Shown: piece after piece, positions 1-7,528 of the stretch
Layout: each line of letters begins with the position of its first letter
Position numbering within the stretch: position 1 is the first letter of the stretch
NCBI GenBank assembly: GCA_002284615.2
Contig: MU069532.1
Location: 342,118-352,802 of the forward strand
Reading direction: 5' to 3'
From: Dunaliella salina
Taxonomy: Eukaryota > Chlorophyta > Chlorophyceae > Chlamydomonadales > Dunaliellaceae
Length of the DNA stretch: 10,685 nt
The notes under the pieces: model-generated
What the model was told of the DNA's origin: nothing
Seen by the model: only the letters and a program-made list of their open reading frames with translations
The model's database searches: none
Position numbers and translations under genes: made by a program

Positions 1-42
<42 letters not shown>

Positions 43-70
43 GTGAGAGAGGAGAGGGAGGGAAGGAGTG
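1..70. repeat. (GA)n microsatellite
   Basis: Bases 1-39 are an uninterrupted GA dinucleotide run. It decays into GAGT, GGAGAG and GGGA variants up to about base 70. The run touches the window edge, so its full length is unknown. No gene overlaps it. Confidence 0.97.
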
Positions 71-180
71 GGACTCCTCTGTACATGTGTGACATGAGAA
101 GGGAATTTCTGCGCCTTGATAAGGCCATAAATAAGGCAGGCTTGCACCCTTTGCAACTTGGTGGGGTAAATAGGATGCAG

Positions 181-311
181 GTCAGATCCAGGAGGATGCT
201 TCTGGTGAGGCCTCGCTAGCTTTCCAGTGAGGGATCCTTCCCCTTAATGCACGCAGCCTCTGGCTTGCAGAAGCTTTCCTTCTCTCTTCTTTTCTTTCCT
301 TTTCTTTTCTT
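181..311 (+). mobile_element. E1 LINE 3' end, copy A (3'UTR only)
   Basis: This stretch resembles the 3' untranslated ends of copies B and C. Shared marks, in order, are a TGGTGAGGCC block, TTAATGCACGC, a GCCTCTGGCTTGCA-like block, and a tail of TTTTC repeats. No coding part remains, so it is a strongly 5'-truncated copy. It is flanked by TAGGATGCAG (171-180) and TAGCATGCAG (312-321), a possible 10-bp target duplication with one mismatch. The element limits depend on that reading. Confidence 0.6.
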
Positions 312-342
312 TAGCATGCAGTTGGACCTTTCAGCGCTGACC

Positions 343-434
343 GTTGGGTCTTTCATCAATGCACGCTGCTTTTCGCCTGAAATACACTTCTTCTTCTGAA
401 TTTAGCCTCTTGGCTGGCGCAGACTTTTTTTTCT
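343..434 (+). mobile_element. E1 LINE 3' end, fragment A2
   Basis: Bases 343-369 match the GGGTTCTTCCCTTAATGCACG region of copy C loosely. After roughly 40 unrelated bases, 408-430 match the TTGGCTGCGTAGACTTTT block that ends copy C. I read it as one more decayed E1 3' end split by a small insertion. The similarity is short and imperfect. Confidence 0.4.
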
Positions 435-439
435 TAGCA

Positions 440-1160
440 AGTCATCTTTTATTTCCAGACTAAGAAGAATTGTCTCGAAGACCAAGCTCGTGATTTAATG
501 AGAGGGACTGCCAACAAAACTTCAATTCAATTCGACCCAATTCATCAGCTCAAACATTTGTTACGCCTGATTGGTTTGATGCATGCTTACGTCTGTTTTG
601 CATTGGATAGCTCTTTTTGCTCAGCCTTTTGATCAACTACTTCATCTTTTTTGCCATTTTCTATTCTTGATCTACTATATTGCCTTTTTTGCCAATTTTT
701 ATTCTTAATCTGGGCATGGAACTTTCAAGATGACAAGACGTGGTATCGCACAATCATGGCATGATGATACAAGGGTCTTGTAAGAAACAGGCAGCACAGA
801 TTATCTTATCCTGCAGAACCTCCGACCATGCAACAAACATTCAGCAAAATAGCCAACTTTAGGTATCCTCCAGGGAGGCATAAAGCTGAAGAGGGGAAAA
901 GGGTTGCAGTTCACTGAGTTGGCGTCAGTTAGTCATGCAGGAGTTAAAAAAGAGTGAAATGAGTGGGATGCACACCGACAGACACCAGGCCTCAGTCTCT
1001 GAGTTAATGCCCTCAGCAAAGGCCAGAATGGCTCCTCCCTTCGGTATGGATGGTGTTATGTTATTGTGGTTACATGGCTGGCTGACGCTGACGAGGAGGA
1101 CCGGTTGAGGGGGTGAACTCCTTTACATCTGTAATTGATATTAATTAAAAGGGGCAGAAC
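440..1160. other. No gene seen; one short tandem duplication
   Basis: I see no coding frame, RNA gene or clear element here. The only structure is a 38-bp direct duplication (631-668 and 669-706, about 80% identical, sharing a TTTTTTGCCA core). A TGAAATGA at 955-962 recurs at 2016-2023, just after copy B, and could mark that copy's 5' limit, but an 8-base A/T-rich match is weak evidence. Confidence 0.5.
631..706. repeat. 38-bp tandem duplication
   Basis: Two adjacent units (631-668 and 669-706) both begin GATC and end TATTCTT, with TTTTTTGCCA in the middle. They align without gaps with about eight differences. No function is apparent. Confidence 0.75.
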
Positions 1161-1183
1161 TCAAGATCTCAGGCAAGGTTCGC

Positions 1184-1849
1184 ACATTCTCACAAAGATA
1201 CTGTTCCAACTAATTCGGGTTTGTAACAGATGGCTGCAGTAATGAGAGACTCCAGGAATGGGGTATGCAAGTCCCTGAAAACATAACACGCAGCAATCCT
1301 GATCGGGCATGCCCCAATGGTACTGGCTCCTCAGCCCGCCATCAAAGCCGCCTGGATGTTATCTTTCTGCGCTCCATCCCAGGCCGACCTGTCCACCTTG
1401 ATCCCTCTGAGATCCCTGATCGTGACAGGAACATCCACCTTGTTAAATCAGAACTGTTTCTCGTTACCAACCCCTTCATCACTTTGGAACGTGCAGCACC
1501 TCAACATTCCCACACTATAACCAGACTTAAAACCCCGCAGCTCAAGAGATCCAAACAGGAATAATAAAGTGGCTCAGACATCATCTTAATTGGTGTGACT
1601 GGCACTGTTTGCAGTGAATACACATTTAAATTTCTCATTAATCTGGGCCTCACCAAGCACAAAGCTCAATCACTAGCAACTGCCATGCCATCCAAAAATT
1701 GACAACCATCATTAACACCGGACATGCTCTTCATTTTCAAGGGCCCCGGGGCTTCTGGAGGGGGTCCTGCTGCTGCGACGGAGGAGAGGAGGAGAAGCAC
1801 CATCTGGACGTCCAGGAGCGTGGCAGACAACCCCCCAGATCCTCATTAG
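1184..1849 (+). pseudogene. RLE-domain C-terminus of an E1 LINE protein (copy B)
   Basis: This is the C-terminal part of a retrotransposon polyprotein that would cut the target DNA for target-primed reverse transcription. The same frame holds throughout, interrupted by four stops, so the copy decayed mainly by substitution. Compared with copy D, the Asp of the PD motif survives (GAT at 1355-1357). The Pro before it is Leu, and the ExK triplets encode Lys-Ser-Glu. The C-terminal 40 or so codons before NPPDPH differ from copy D and are rich in Ala, Glu and Arg, suggesting a separate subfamily. The identification comes from alignment by eye to copy D and from known RLE motifs, not from a search. 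Confidence 0.7.
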
Positions 1850-1956
1850 CTCTGTTTCTGGCTGTCTCCTAGGCTAGCTGTGTCTAGTGTAGGTTTTGAG
1901 GGCCTCCTGGTGAGGCCACTGCTACCTTGCTCGCTTGCTTGCTCGTCAGTTGGGAA

Positions 1957-1977
1957 CCCCCCCCCCCCCCCCCCCCC
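1957..1977 (+). repeat. Poly-C run (21 bases)
   Basis: There are 21 consecutive C inside the 3'UTR of E1 copy B, at the place where copy C reads GGGGTTCTTCCC. It probably grew from a short C run after insertion. The length could be affected by sequencing error. Confidence 0.95.
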
Positions 1978-2377
1978 TGCATGCGGCCTCTGGCCTGCAT
2001 AGACTTTTCTTTTTTTGAAATGAAGCAATCCCAAGGTCGACCAGGGTTTGTTTTGAGTGCGAGTCTTCCCTACTCACGTAGCTTACTCCCGTAGCTTCAA
2101 AGCTTCAAACTCAACCTGCTGTCTACGGAGTTCTGTTTCTGGGTTGGACACAGGTGGTTTGGGTGGCATCAAGTGCCCAGAGGCCTGTCACGCTGATTCG
2201 TGGTTATTGCTGAATCATGGTTGTGCAGTAGGTTAATCAGTCTGTTACTTTTATTCTTAGAATGGCTAGACAATTGGCCAACCAGTTGTTGAGATTTGGT
2301 AGTATAATGGTCTGGACTTGACATTACCTATTCTCAGCATTGTAAACCGAGCAGATGAAAATAATGCGGATACTTAC

Positions 2378-2426
2378 CCGTCCAGGGTCAGCTAAAGCCA
2401 TCTGACAAAGGACAAGTTCACTCAAG
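2378..2426 (-). other. Possible internal exon
   Basis: On the minus strand a pyrimidine-rich stretch ending CTTACCATCAG is followed by 49 bases that stay open in the frame LSELVLCQMALADPGR. They end at a near-perfect donor, GTAAGTAT. Both borders match general splice consensus. No protein family is recognised and the exon is short, so chance remains a real possibility. Confidence 0.3.
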
Positions 2427-2686
2427 CTGATGGTAAGAGATGCGAGTGAGACAGGTTGCTGGGATTCTGGGTTTGCTGTTCCTTGCTGTACTCCTACATG
2501 ATGCAGCACAGCACTTATTCTTCACATACCTAGTAGGGTATTCTTTGCTCCCAGGTTGGTGATGTGTGTGTGACACTGATCTTGCACAACAGGCCAACCA
2601 AAGGAAAGTCCACAGAACACGGGAGCCACAGCACTTTTGCATGCATTTGCATAGCATTATCAGCTTGCATAGTCAGCTTGCATCGA

Positions 2687-2775
2687 TCAGTCACTCCCAC
2701 TGTACTCCTCCTGCTTCTCAGCGGCCTTCTTGCCCTTTCTTTGGGGGAGGGCCATGCATTTGAAGGTGCCAGTGC
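2687..2775 (-). other. Possible terminal exon, Lys/Glu-rich
   Basis: After an AG acceptor (minus-strand GTGAGCCCCAG) the frame reads TGTFKCMALPQRKGKKAAEK, continues QEEYSGSD and ends in TGA at 2689-2687. The codons AAG, GAG, GCC and GGC resemble those in the named T-protein exon in this window. No family is recognised. It could also be read as a free-standing 22-codon frame starting at the internal ATG. Confidence 0.3.
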
Positions 2776-3013
2776 CTGGGGCTCACACAGAGCAGCCGTT
2801 GTTCCCATCTGTGACAAATATTGTGACTCCCCAGCCACCCTTGCGGACCCACTTGCTTCTCATGTCTCCTTGCTTTCTAGTTGATGTGCTTGAGTTGGTG
2901 GAGGTCAATAGTTATTGAGGTAGAGAAACCGCTGCATCACCATGCATGGCCGGAACCATGCAGGCCCTGTGTTGTAGGGTGGATCTGGGCGCCTGTGAGG
3001 TCCGGGAAACTTC

Positions 3014-3066
3014 TCAGGGGATGGCACCACCACCGGCCAACTTGTTGAACATGAAAATACCAGCAG
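3014..3066 (-). other. Possible terminal exon, hydrophobic tail
   Basis: A good acceptor on the minus strand (TCAACCTTTGCAG) is followed by 53 bases reading AGIFMFNKLAGGGAIP and then TGA at 3016-3014. The codons are mostly C- or G-ending. The peptide is too short to assign. It may be the end of a host gene lying further right on the minus strand. Confidence 0.3.
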
Positions 3067-3926
3067 CTGCAAAGGTTGACAACCGCGGCCTGTGAATTGC
3101 TTGCTTTTTGCATGCTCCCAGCAGGAGTTCACCGTAACTGGCTGTTTTCCAGCTCCAGGTTCCTCTAGAAGCATTAAGATCTCTGTGCGGCACTAAGGTC
3201 TTAAAACAGCCACTTACGGAGACCGTGCCTAAAAAGTAAAAGTAAATGTCTACGCTGGACACAACCAGCGTGCATTAAGGAAGGAACCAACAGTCAGCGC
3301 TGAAACTAAGAGTGAGCCCCACCAACGAAGGCTGGCCACGAGCAGCTCAGCTAGTGTGGGTCCGGTGAGTCGTCGGCCATCCGTCCAGCTGCGTGCCTCC
3401 CTGTCTTGTACGCAGCACGCCCCTTAACCCCCTCCCCCAAACCCCCATTGCTGAAGTTGCTTGATTGGATGGCATCTTTGGTTTTGTTAATTATAGGGTG
3501 TTTCCTGCGTGATAGTAGAGTCCTTTTGCAGTTTTGTTGGCTTTATCTTTGGTGAGGCCAAGTTTCCAGGTGGAATCTGATCGGTGTAGGGATTGAATAT
3601 AGTTCCAGCAACTTCAATTAGTATGGTGTGTAATGTGACTCAGTTATGTGCCCTGGAGATGTGGAACGTTTTTGTGCGTAGGCTCTCATTGGGTCAGTAA
3701 GGAAGCTACGCAAGGGGAACTGGGCCCCAAGCATCACGGGAAGGAACATTCTTGGTGTGAACACGACAATGGTGTGAACAAGATAATGAACCCCCACTGA
3801 ATCGAGTCATAAACGTGTAAGTTATCATAACTGGTGTGCCCTCCCGACTTAAATGCACAGCGAGCAATCTCTCCCTGCATTGTGCCTAAGTGTTTCTATC
3901 CGGATCTACCGAAACACATCATCCCT

Positions 3927-4345
3927 AGCATGGCCCGATTTTGCTTCATGTCTACACTTGAAAAATTAAGCAAGCCTCTCGAGATGACGTTGTTCCTCTG
4001 ACATGTGACATTTGCAATGCTCAAGAAAAAGAAGAAAAAAAACTACGCAGACGGTAAAAAACACCCCACATTGATTAAGGAAATGATGCATGTGAAGCAT
4101 GTGATGCTCAAGATGACGTGCATAATGAGCAGCATATCTTATCCAAATGCTTACATGCCCACCCTCGAGTTTGCATCTTAGGCTGAAACTTGTTTCCTTA
4201 ATTCCTGTCAATTTGCTTCTCCTCTGACTTTTCCTAAGTTTCGAGTGTTGCCCACCCTATTGTATGCAGCCGGTTGGTTTCCTGGATGTTCCAACATTCA
4301 ATTACATTTTCCATCTACCGTGATGACCCACATACCGTTGATGTC
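3927..4345 (+). mobile_element. E3 LINE C-terminal end with zinc knuckle
   Basis: The segment begins with a frame reading MARFCFMSTLEKLSK, in the position where many LINE proteins have an ARFRL-type motif before the C-terminal zinc knuckle. The knuckle is intact at 4091-4150: CEACDAQDDVHNEQHILSKC, which is C-x2-C-x10-H-x4-C. A half knuckle (CDICNAQ, 4004-4024) lies 96 bases upstream in the same frame, with stops between. A weak downstream match (TFSIYRDDPH, near 4305) may be the protein's end. Frameshifts and stops make it a dead copy. It differs from E2, so I treat it as a separate family. The borders are not defined. Confidence 0.55.
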
Positions 4346-4573
4346 TCGTGCAACAAGAAGTACTCTTCATTACTGATTCACCGCATTAGTGATTCCCTTA
4401 ATTTCCATCTGTACTGGAAGCAACAATTACATAATCTGAACTTACCTTCTTTTTCTCAACTTGCAGTCTAAATTTGTAGCCTAGCAGCGCTTTGACTGAT
4501 GGCTTCTTTCCTGTATTCCTGTGGTTCCTTTTTCTGATCCTCCCCTTTCACTCTTTCATCCTATATCTCAAGC

Positions 4574-4584
4574 GGAAAACCTGT
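4574..4584. repeat. Left target duplication of E1 copy C
   Basis: GGAAAACCTGT here matches GGAAAACCAGT at 4841-4851 at 10 of 11 positions. The two flank copy C exactly where its truncated 5' end and its TTTTC tail would put them. Confidence 0.6.
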
Positions 4585-4840
4585 GCTCAGGGGGCATCTG
4601 GGAGGGGGCTTGCTGGGCGCGCGGCGGCGGCTGAGGATGGAAAAAGGAGGGTCCGAGCGCTCAGGGGCATGGCAGCCAATCCCCCGGATCCCCATTAATT
4701 CTGCTTCTTGCTCTCTCCTTAGCTAATTTTGTCTATATTAGGTGGAGGGGCCCTGGTGAGGCCTCTAACTTTAGTTAGGGGTTCTTCCCTTAATGCACGC
4801 GGCCTGTTGGCTGCGTAGACTTTTCTTTTCTTTTCTTTTT
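4585..4840 (+). mobile_element. E1 LINE, copy C (5'-truncated, 256 bp)
   Basis: The copy keeps only the last 37 or so codons of the E1 protein and the whole 3'UTR. The frame reads ASGRGLAGRAAAAEDGKRR and continues to MAANPPDPH, then TAA at 4696-4698, the same C-terminus as copy B. The 3'UTR shows TTAGCTAATTTTGTCTATAT, CTGGTGAGGCC, TTAATGCACGCGG and GCGTAGACTTTTC, and ends in TTTTC repeats. The 11-bp flanking direct repeats point to target-primed insertion with strong 5' truncation. Confidence 0.75.
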
Positions 4841-4851
4841 GGAAAACCAGT
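4841..4851. repeat. Right target duplication of E1 copy C
   Basis: GGAAAACCAGT directly follows the TTTTC tail and repeats the sequence at 4574-4584 with one mismatch. Confidence 0.6.
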
Positions 4852-4861
4852 AGGGTGCGGA

Positions 4862-4985
4862 CACTCGAACTGTTTGGACATGGGCATGATTGCTCAGGAG
4901 GTTGGGGGTTCGAGTTGCTCAGATGCCCTGGAGTATACAGAGCTTCCTTCCTTTCGGTAGGGCTACCTCCCAGATGGCTCCTTCC
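4862..4985 (+). mobile_element. Possible tRNA-like SINE fragment
   Basis: GGGTTCGAGTT at 4906-4916 resembles the B box of a tRNA promoter (GGTTCGANTCC). It is preceded by GAGGTTGGG and followed by CAGATGCCC. A closely similar block sits at about 5361-5390, which argues for a dispersed family. No full tRNA fold or clear A box is present. Confidence 0.35.
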
Positions 4986-5004
4986 TTGCCTGTATCTCAC
5001 CATG

Positions 5005-5345
5005 TCAAGTCTTTTCACATGTACATGTTTTGTTTCATACAACCTTCAGATGGAAACCCAACGGCATCATGGGAAGAGGTGCCCTTACAAGCTCAGGATT
5101 TGCAACAAATACGGTTGGCGTACTGTGCAAGATGAAGTGCACTGTGCGACATTTTATGGAGTGTCCTTCTCAGGATGATAGGCTTGCGCCGTGCACCTCT
5201 AGGTTGTTCAACACGCCTTAGAGACTTCATGAATCAAGCTGACGTCTCAGAATGAGCCAAGTTCGTGTTTGCATACTTGCGCTGTGCCTGAGTTTTGAGC
5301 ACTGCTTTCAGTGTTCTTGTTACAAGCCTCTGTGTTTCTGCTTCT
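5005..5345 (+). mobile_element. E2 LINE C-terminus, copy 1 (decayed)
   Basis: This block aligns over about 300 bases with the better-preserved E2 copy at 7121-7528. One frame reads SYNLQMETQRHHGKRCPYKL and continues to RICNKYG and TVQDEVH. Relative to the other copy, seven extra bases (5143-5149) shift the frame, which then reads HFMECPSQDDRL; RLRDFMNQADVSE follows in a further frame. The second Cys of the CxxC pair is Tyr. Similarity continues through CCTCTGTGTTTCTGCT and stops near 5345. The short tandem tail seen in copy 2 is absent. Confidence 0.7.
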
Positions 5346-5450
5346 GTACCTGTTAGAACCCGGAGATCGGGGGTTCAATTTCGCTTAAATGCCCACTTGA
5401 GGCATTTCAGTGATGTACTCTTTCCTTCGATGGTCTTGTTTCATACATCA
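5346..5450 (+). mobile_element. Second tRNA-like SINE fragment
   Basis: TTAGAACCCGGAGATCGGGG is followed by GTTCAATTTCGCT and then TAAATGCCC. The B-box-like core GGTTCAATTTC fits GGTTCRANTCC at most positions, and the following ATGCCC block is shared with the fragment at 4862-4985. It directly follows the E2 copy 1 end. An A box is not clear. Confidence 0.35.
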
Positions 5451-5482
5451 GTACAAACAGCAATAGGCTTACCCTTTTATGG

Positions 5483-5490
5483 GCAAGAGG
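5483..5490. repeat. Left target duplication of the 185-bp TIR element
   Basis: GCAAGAGG here is repeated exactly at 5676-5683, just outside the inverted repeats. If the G before it is counted, the direct repeat is nine bases. Confidence 0.8.
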
Positions 5491-5675
5491 CTAAGTTGCA
5501 CAATACGGGAATACGGATACGGATACGAATACGAATACGAGTACGGATACGGCAAAAATCCAGCAAAATCCTGCTAAATCTAGTGAAATTGGTACGGATA
5601 CGGGAATACGAATACGACGTATTTGATACGAATACGCCGTATTTGGGGTCTGATACGGCGTATTGTGCAACTTAG
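5491..5675. mobile_element. 185-bp non-autonomous DNA transposon (MITE-like)
   Basis: The ends are perfect 17-bp inverted repeats: CTAAGTTGCACAATACG at 5491-5507 and its exact complement at 5659-5675. An 8-bp direct repeat (GCAAGAGG) flanks it, the length typical of hAT elements. A 9-bp reading (GGCAAGAGG) would suit a Mutator-like element. The ends do not clearly match the usual hAT terminus. The interior codes for nothing and is mostly ATACGG/ATACGA hexamers in both orientations, with a central block of short AAAATCC/AAATC motifs (5555-5590). Such an element would depend on a transposase made elsewhere. Confidence 0.85.
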
Positions 5676-5683
5676 GCAAGAGG
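5676..5683. repeat. Right target duplication of the 185-bp TIR element
   Basis: This GCAAGAGG is an exact copy of 5483-5490. Removing the element and one copy joins TTTATGGGCAAGAGG directly to GCCTGACC. Confidence 0.8.
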
Positions 5684-6034
5684 GCCTGACCGAGCACCGG
5701 ACAGCAGCTCCTGAACCAGGAGAAAATATGCTTTCTGATGGCACCACTTTTATGAGCTCAGGTGGGCTGGGTGGCTCAAAGTTTTATTCTTTCAGTGTTG
5801 ACCGACTGAACATATGGGGGCTACGCCCCCGAAGGGGAGGTCCACACCGAAAATCAGCCTTCAGAAATATGCCCAACATTTTTGTACCCATGAAGCGTAC
5901 CATCCTGCACTGCCGCACAGGCACCCTCTACTACCAAAAACATGCAGTACGTTGTAAAAGGTCAACTGATCCATCTTGCCCCCTCCCAGGCTGCCATCAC
6001 TTGGACAGCGCACTACACATGCTCTCAGGCTGCC

Positions 6035-6592
6035 AAAGAGATCACACAGCACAAAGCATCCCAAGAGAAGAGAAAGGAGCAGCAAGCACACAGTGAAAAG
6101 ACTTCCTCGTCTTTGAAGAGAACGCATCATTGGTACGCAATGAAGTGTGCACACTGCAATTTTATTTGCTTCAGGTCGCCGGGAGGCAGCGGATTTTCAT
6201 TGATCATCTCCCCCCCCCCTCCCACCCCCTTTCCCCACTCCCCTAAAGTGCATCCAGGCAAGCCTGCACTCTGTTATAACGGATCCCTTGAAAAGATGAT
6301 GTAAAAGTCATGTGGTTGCACATCAAAGTAACGAGGCAACATCAAGCAAATGTGGTCAACAAGCAAAGGCATTTGATGCAAACAAGCCATCCCTTTATGC
6401 ACGGCACCCACCTGCATTGCTTTGCCCAGCCTACCACACGCAGTCGCAAGGATGGGAAGTGAAGTAGGGTGGCAAAAAGAAACTTTCTGAGCAAACAGTG
6501 CATCTCCCTGTACATGGCACCCACCTGCATTGCTTCGCCCAGCCTATCACACGCAGTCACAAGGATGCAAAGTGGAGTAGGGTGGCAAAAAC
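6035..6592. other. Unidentified block interrupting E1 copy D
   Basis: By comparison with the expected order of E1 motifs, this block separates SGCQ (ends 6036) from HIISNMKTERHN (from about 6600). It holds a Lys/Glu/Gln-rich frame (about 6030-6180, ending in a KCAHC motif), a C-rich stretch (6209-6246) and the 113-bp tandem duplication. No terminal repeats or clean target duplication were found, so the exact limits and type are unknown. Confidence 0.5.
6365..6590. repeat. 113-bp tandem duplication
   Basis: Two units (about 6365-6477 and 6478-6590) align without gaps at a period of 113 bases. Shared landmarks are GGCACCCACCTGCATTGCTT, CACACGCAGTC and GTAGGGTGGCAAAAA. The 3' two thirds of the units are nearly identical and the 5' part is more diverged. 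No coding function is apparent. A minus-strand frame through it is simply the repeat read twice. Confidence 0.9.
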
Positions 6593-7107
6593 AAGCTTAC
6601 CATATCATCTCCAACATGAAAACTGAACGCCATAACATTGCAGGCAGAATGATTACAAAAGCCTTCAGCAAATGCCCTGTAGGGGCAGGCCTGGTCTATA
6701 CAGACATAGGGAGCGATTTTAAGCTTGCTCAACACAACCTCTATCTCCCTACACATGCCTCAAACTGAACTTTACCTGCTTACTTCTTCCCTCGTAACCT
6801 TCCAGAGAGAAAAAGACTCAACTCCAGTCGACCAGATGCTGTTTTGATCACCCCTTTAAGTGCCAAACATACTTCAAACAGTGTTTCTCCTACCCATTCC
6901 CACCATGTTTTGCGCAGCTCCTCACGGAGGACCACCAGGACTTGCTGCATGAGGACTCCATGAACTTCACGCAAATGAGCGTCATGTGCACCTAATAGAA
7001 ATCAAGTTCTGTGAAGACACAATGTCAGAGCATCAATTGAACGCAGCAAAGCAGCAGCATGCAGATTTTTGTGAACTTATTCATGCTAAAGCTGTTACAA
7101 TTCTCCC

Positions 7108-7120
7108 TATTCCCCTGGGT
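7108..7120. repeat. Left 13-bp target duplication of E2 copy 2
   Basis: TATTCCCCTGGGT is repeated exactly at 7529-7541. Both copies encode part of the E1 segment IPLG, and joining them restores the E1 frame as ILPIPLGVGGTIYTE. Confidence 0.95.
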
Positions 7121-7528
7121 TTCGTGCTTATGTCTGTCCAGTCACAATTTTCGGGTGGAAACCCAACGGCATCAAGGGAATAGATGCCCATACGAGCTCA
7201 GGATTTGCAACTAATGTGATTGGCACACTGTGCAAGATGAAGGGCACATTATTCTGGACTGCCCTTCTGAGGACCTGGCAGGCTTGCGCACTCAGTTTTA
7301 GCATCTGTTTTCTTCATTGCCTGAAAATGGTGCAACGCGGCTTCGAGACTTCATGAACCAGACTGATGTCTTAGAATTAGCCAAGTTTGTGTCTGCTTGC
7401 TTGAAATGCTGTGCCTGACTTTTGAGCAATGCGTTCAATTTCCTAGTCTGGTCTGGTCACAGACCTCTGTGTTTCCGCTCAGCTGCCCTTGAAGGCGGAT
7501 AAAGCGCGTAACCTTACCTTACCTTACT
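7121..7528 (+). mobile_element. E2 LINE, copy 2 (408 bp, 5'-truncated), nested in E1 copy D
   Basis: The insert lies between perfect 13-bp direct repeats inside the E1 endonuclease region. One frame from 7122 to TGA at 7416-7418 reads CLCLSSHNFRVETQRH, RCPYELRICN, a stop, then CDWHTVQDEGHIILDCPSED. It continues LRDFMNQTDVLELAKFVSAC and ends LKCCA. The knuckle is C-x2-C-x9-H-x4-C, common at the C-terminus of APE-class LINEs. The internal stops are TAA at 7212-7214 and TAG at 7299-7301. A short 3'UTR ends in the tandem tail AACCTTACCTTACCTTACT, in place of poly-A. The copy keeps one frame, so it is younger or better preserved than copy 1. Confidence 0.88.
7122..7418 (+). pseudogene. C-terminal zinc-knuckle end of an E2 LINE protein
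   Basis: About 98 codons remain, with two internal stops. The Cys/His pattern and the DCPSEDL and LAKFV motifs recur in the decayed copy 1, which supports a real family. The function of this knuckle in LINEs is nucleic-acid binding during target-primed reverse transcription (family knowledge). The reverse transcriptase and endonuclease parts are missing through 5' truncation. Confidence 0.8.

Larger units (their letters stand above)
1160..2015 (+). mobile_element. E1 LINE, copy B: decayed endonuclease domain plus 3'UTR
   Basis: One reading frame runs from about 1184 to a TAG at 1847-1849 and aligns by eye with copy D. Its parts in order are a TDGCSNERL-like segment, QVPENITR, SRLDVIF (the PD position of the restriction-like endonuclease), NIHLVKSEL (the ExK position), ILIGVTGTVCSEYT, NLGLTKHKAQSLA, an A/E/R-rich stretch, and the C-terminus NPPDPH. 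The copy is dead. It has stops at 1211-1213, 1562-1564, 1565-1567 and 1700-1702, and P, E and K of the endonuclease motif are replaced by L, K and E. The 3'UTR (1850-2015) carries the GGTGAGGCC and GCATAGACTTTTC blocks shared with copies A and C, plus a poly-C run. The 5' border is uncertain. Confidence 0.75.
2030..3920. other. Stretch without a firm gene; exon-like pieces on minus strand
   Basis: No long frame is convincing here. Both strands have short open frames that overlap one another without any recognisable domain. Three minus-strand pieces with splice-like borders (2378-2426, 2687-2775, 3014-3066) are listed separately. On the plus strand, GGTCCG followed by GTGAGT at 3363 resembles a splice donor, but no convincing exon precedes it. 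Nothing else was recognised. Confidence 0.5.

Noticed and set aside
955..2023. TGAAATGA at 955-962 and 2016-2023 as the target duplication of E1 copy B
   Set aside because: It is only eight A/T-rich bases, and the sequence between 963 and about 1160 shows no clear E1 coding match, so I do not claim the border.
2290..2330. GGTAGTATAATGGTC resembling the 5' part of a tRNA (A box)
   Set aside because: No B box or cloverleaf follows within the expected distance.
2564..2884. 106-codon plus-strand frame with a Leu-rich signal-peptide-like stretch
   Set aside because: The minus strand of the same bases looks more like coding sequence, the hydrophobic run comes from CTCCTGCTTCTC-type DNA, and no domain follows.
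4855..4930. A complete tRNA gene around the B-box-like sequence
   Set aside because: No acceptor stem, A box or anticodon arm can be folded. At best it is a SINE head.
5295..5697. Frames with Arg-Ile and Val-Ser repeats on both strands
   Set aside because: They are the ATACGR hexamers of the 185-bp inverted-repeat element read in phase.
6342..6560. Minus-strand frame with an internal repeat (GWAKQCRWVP and GEAMQVGAMY)
   Set aside because: It is explained by the 113-bp DNA tandem duplication, and the two units are in different phases.
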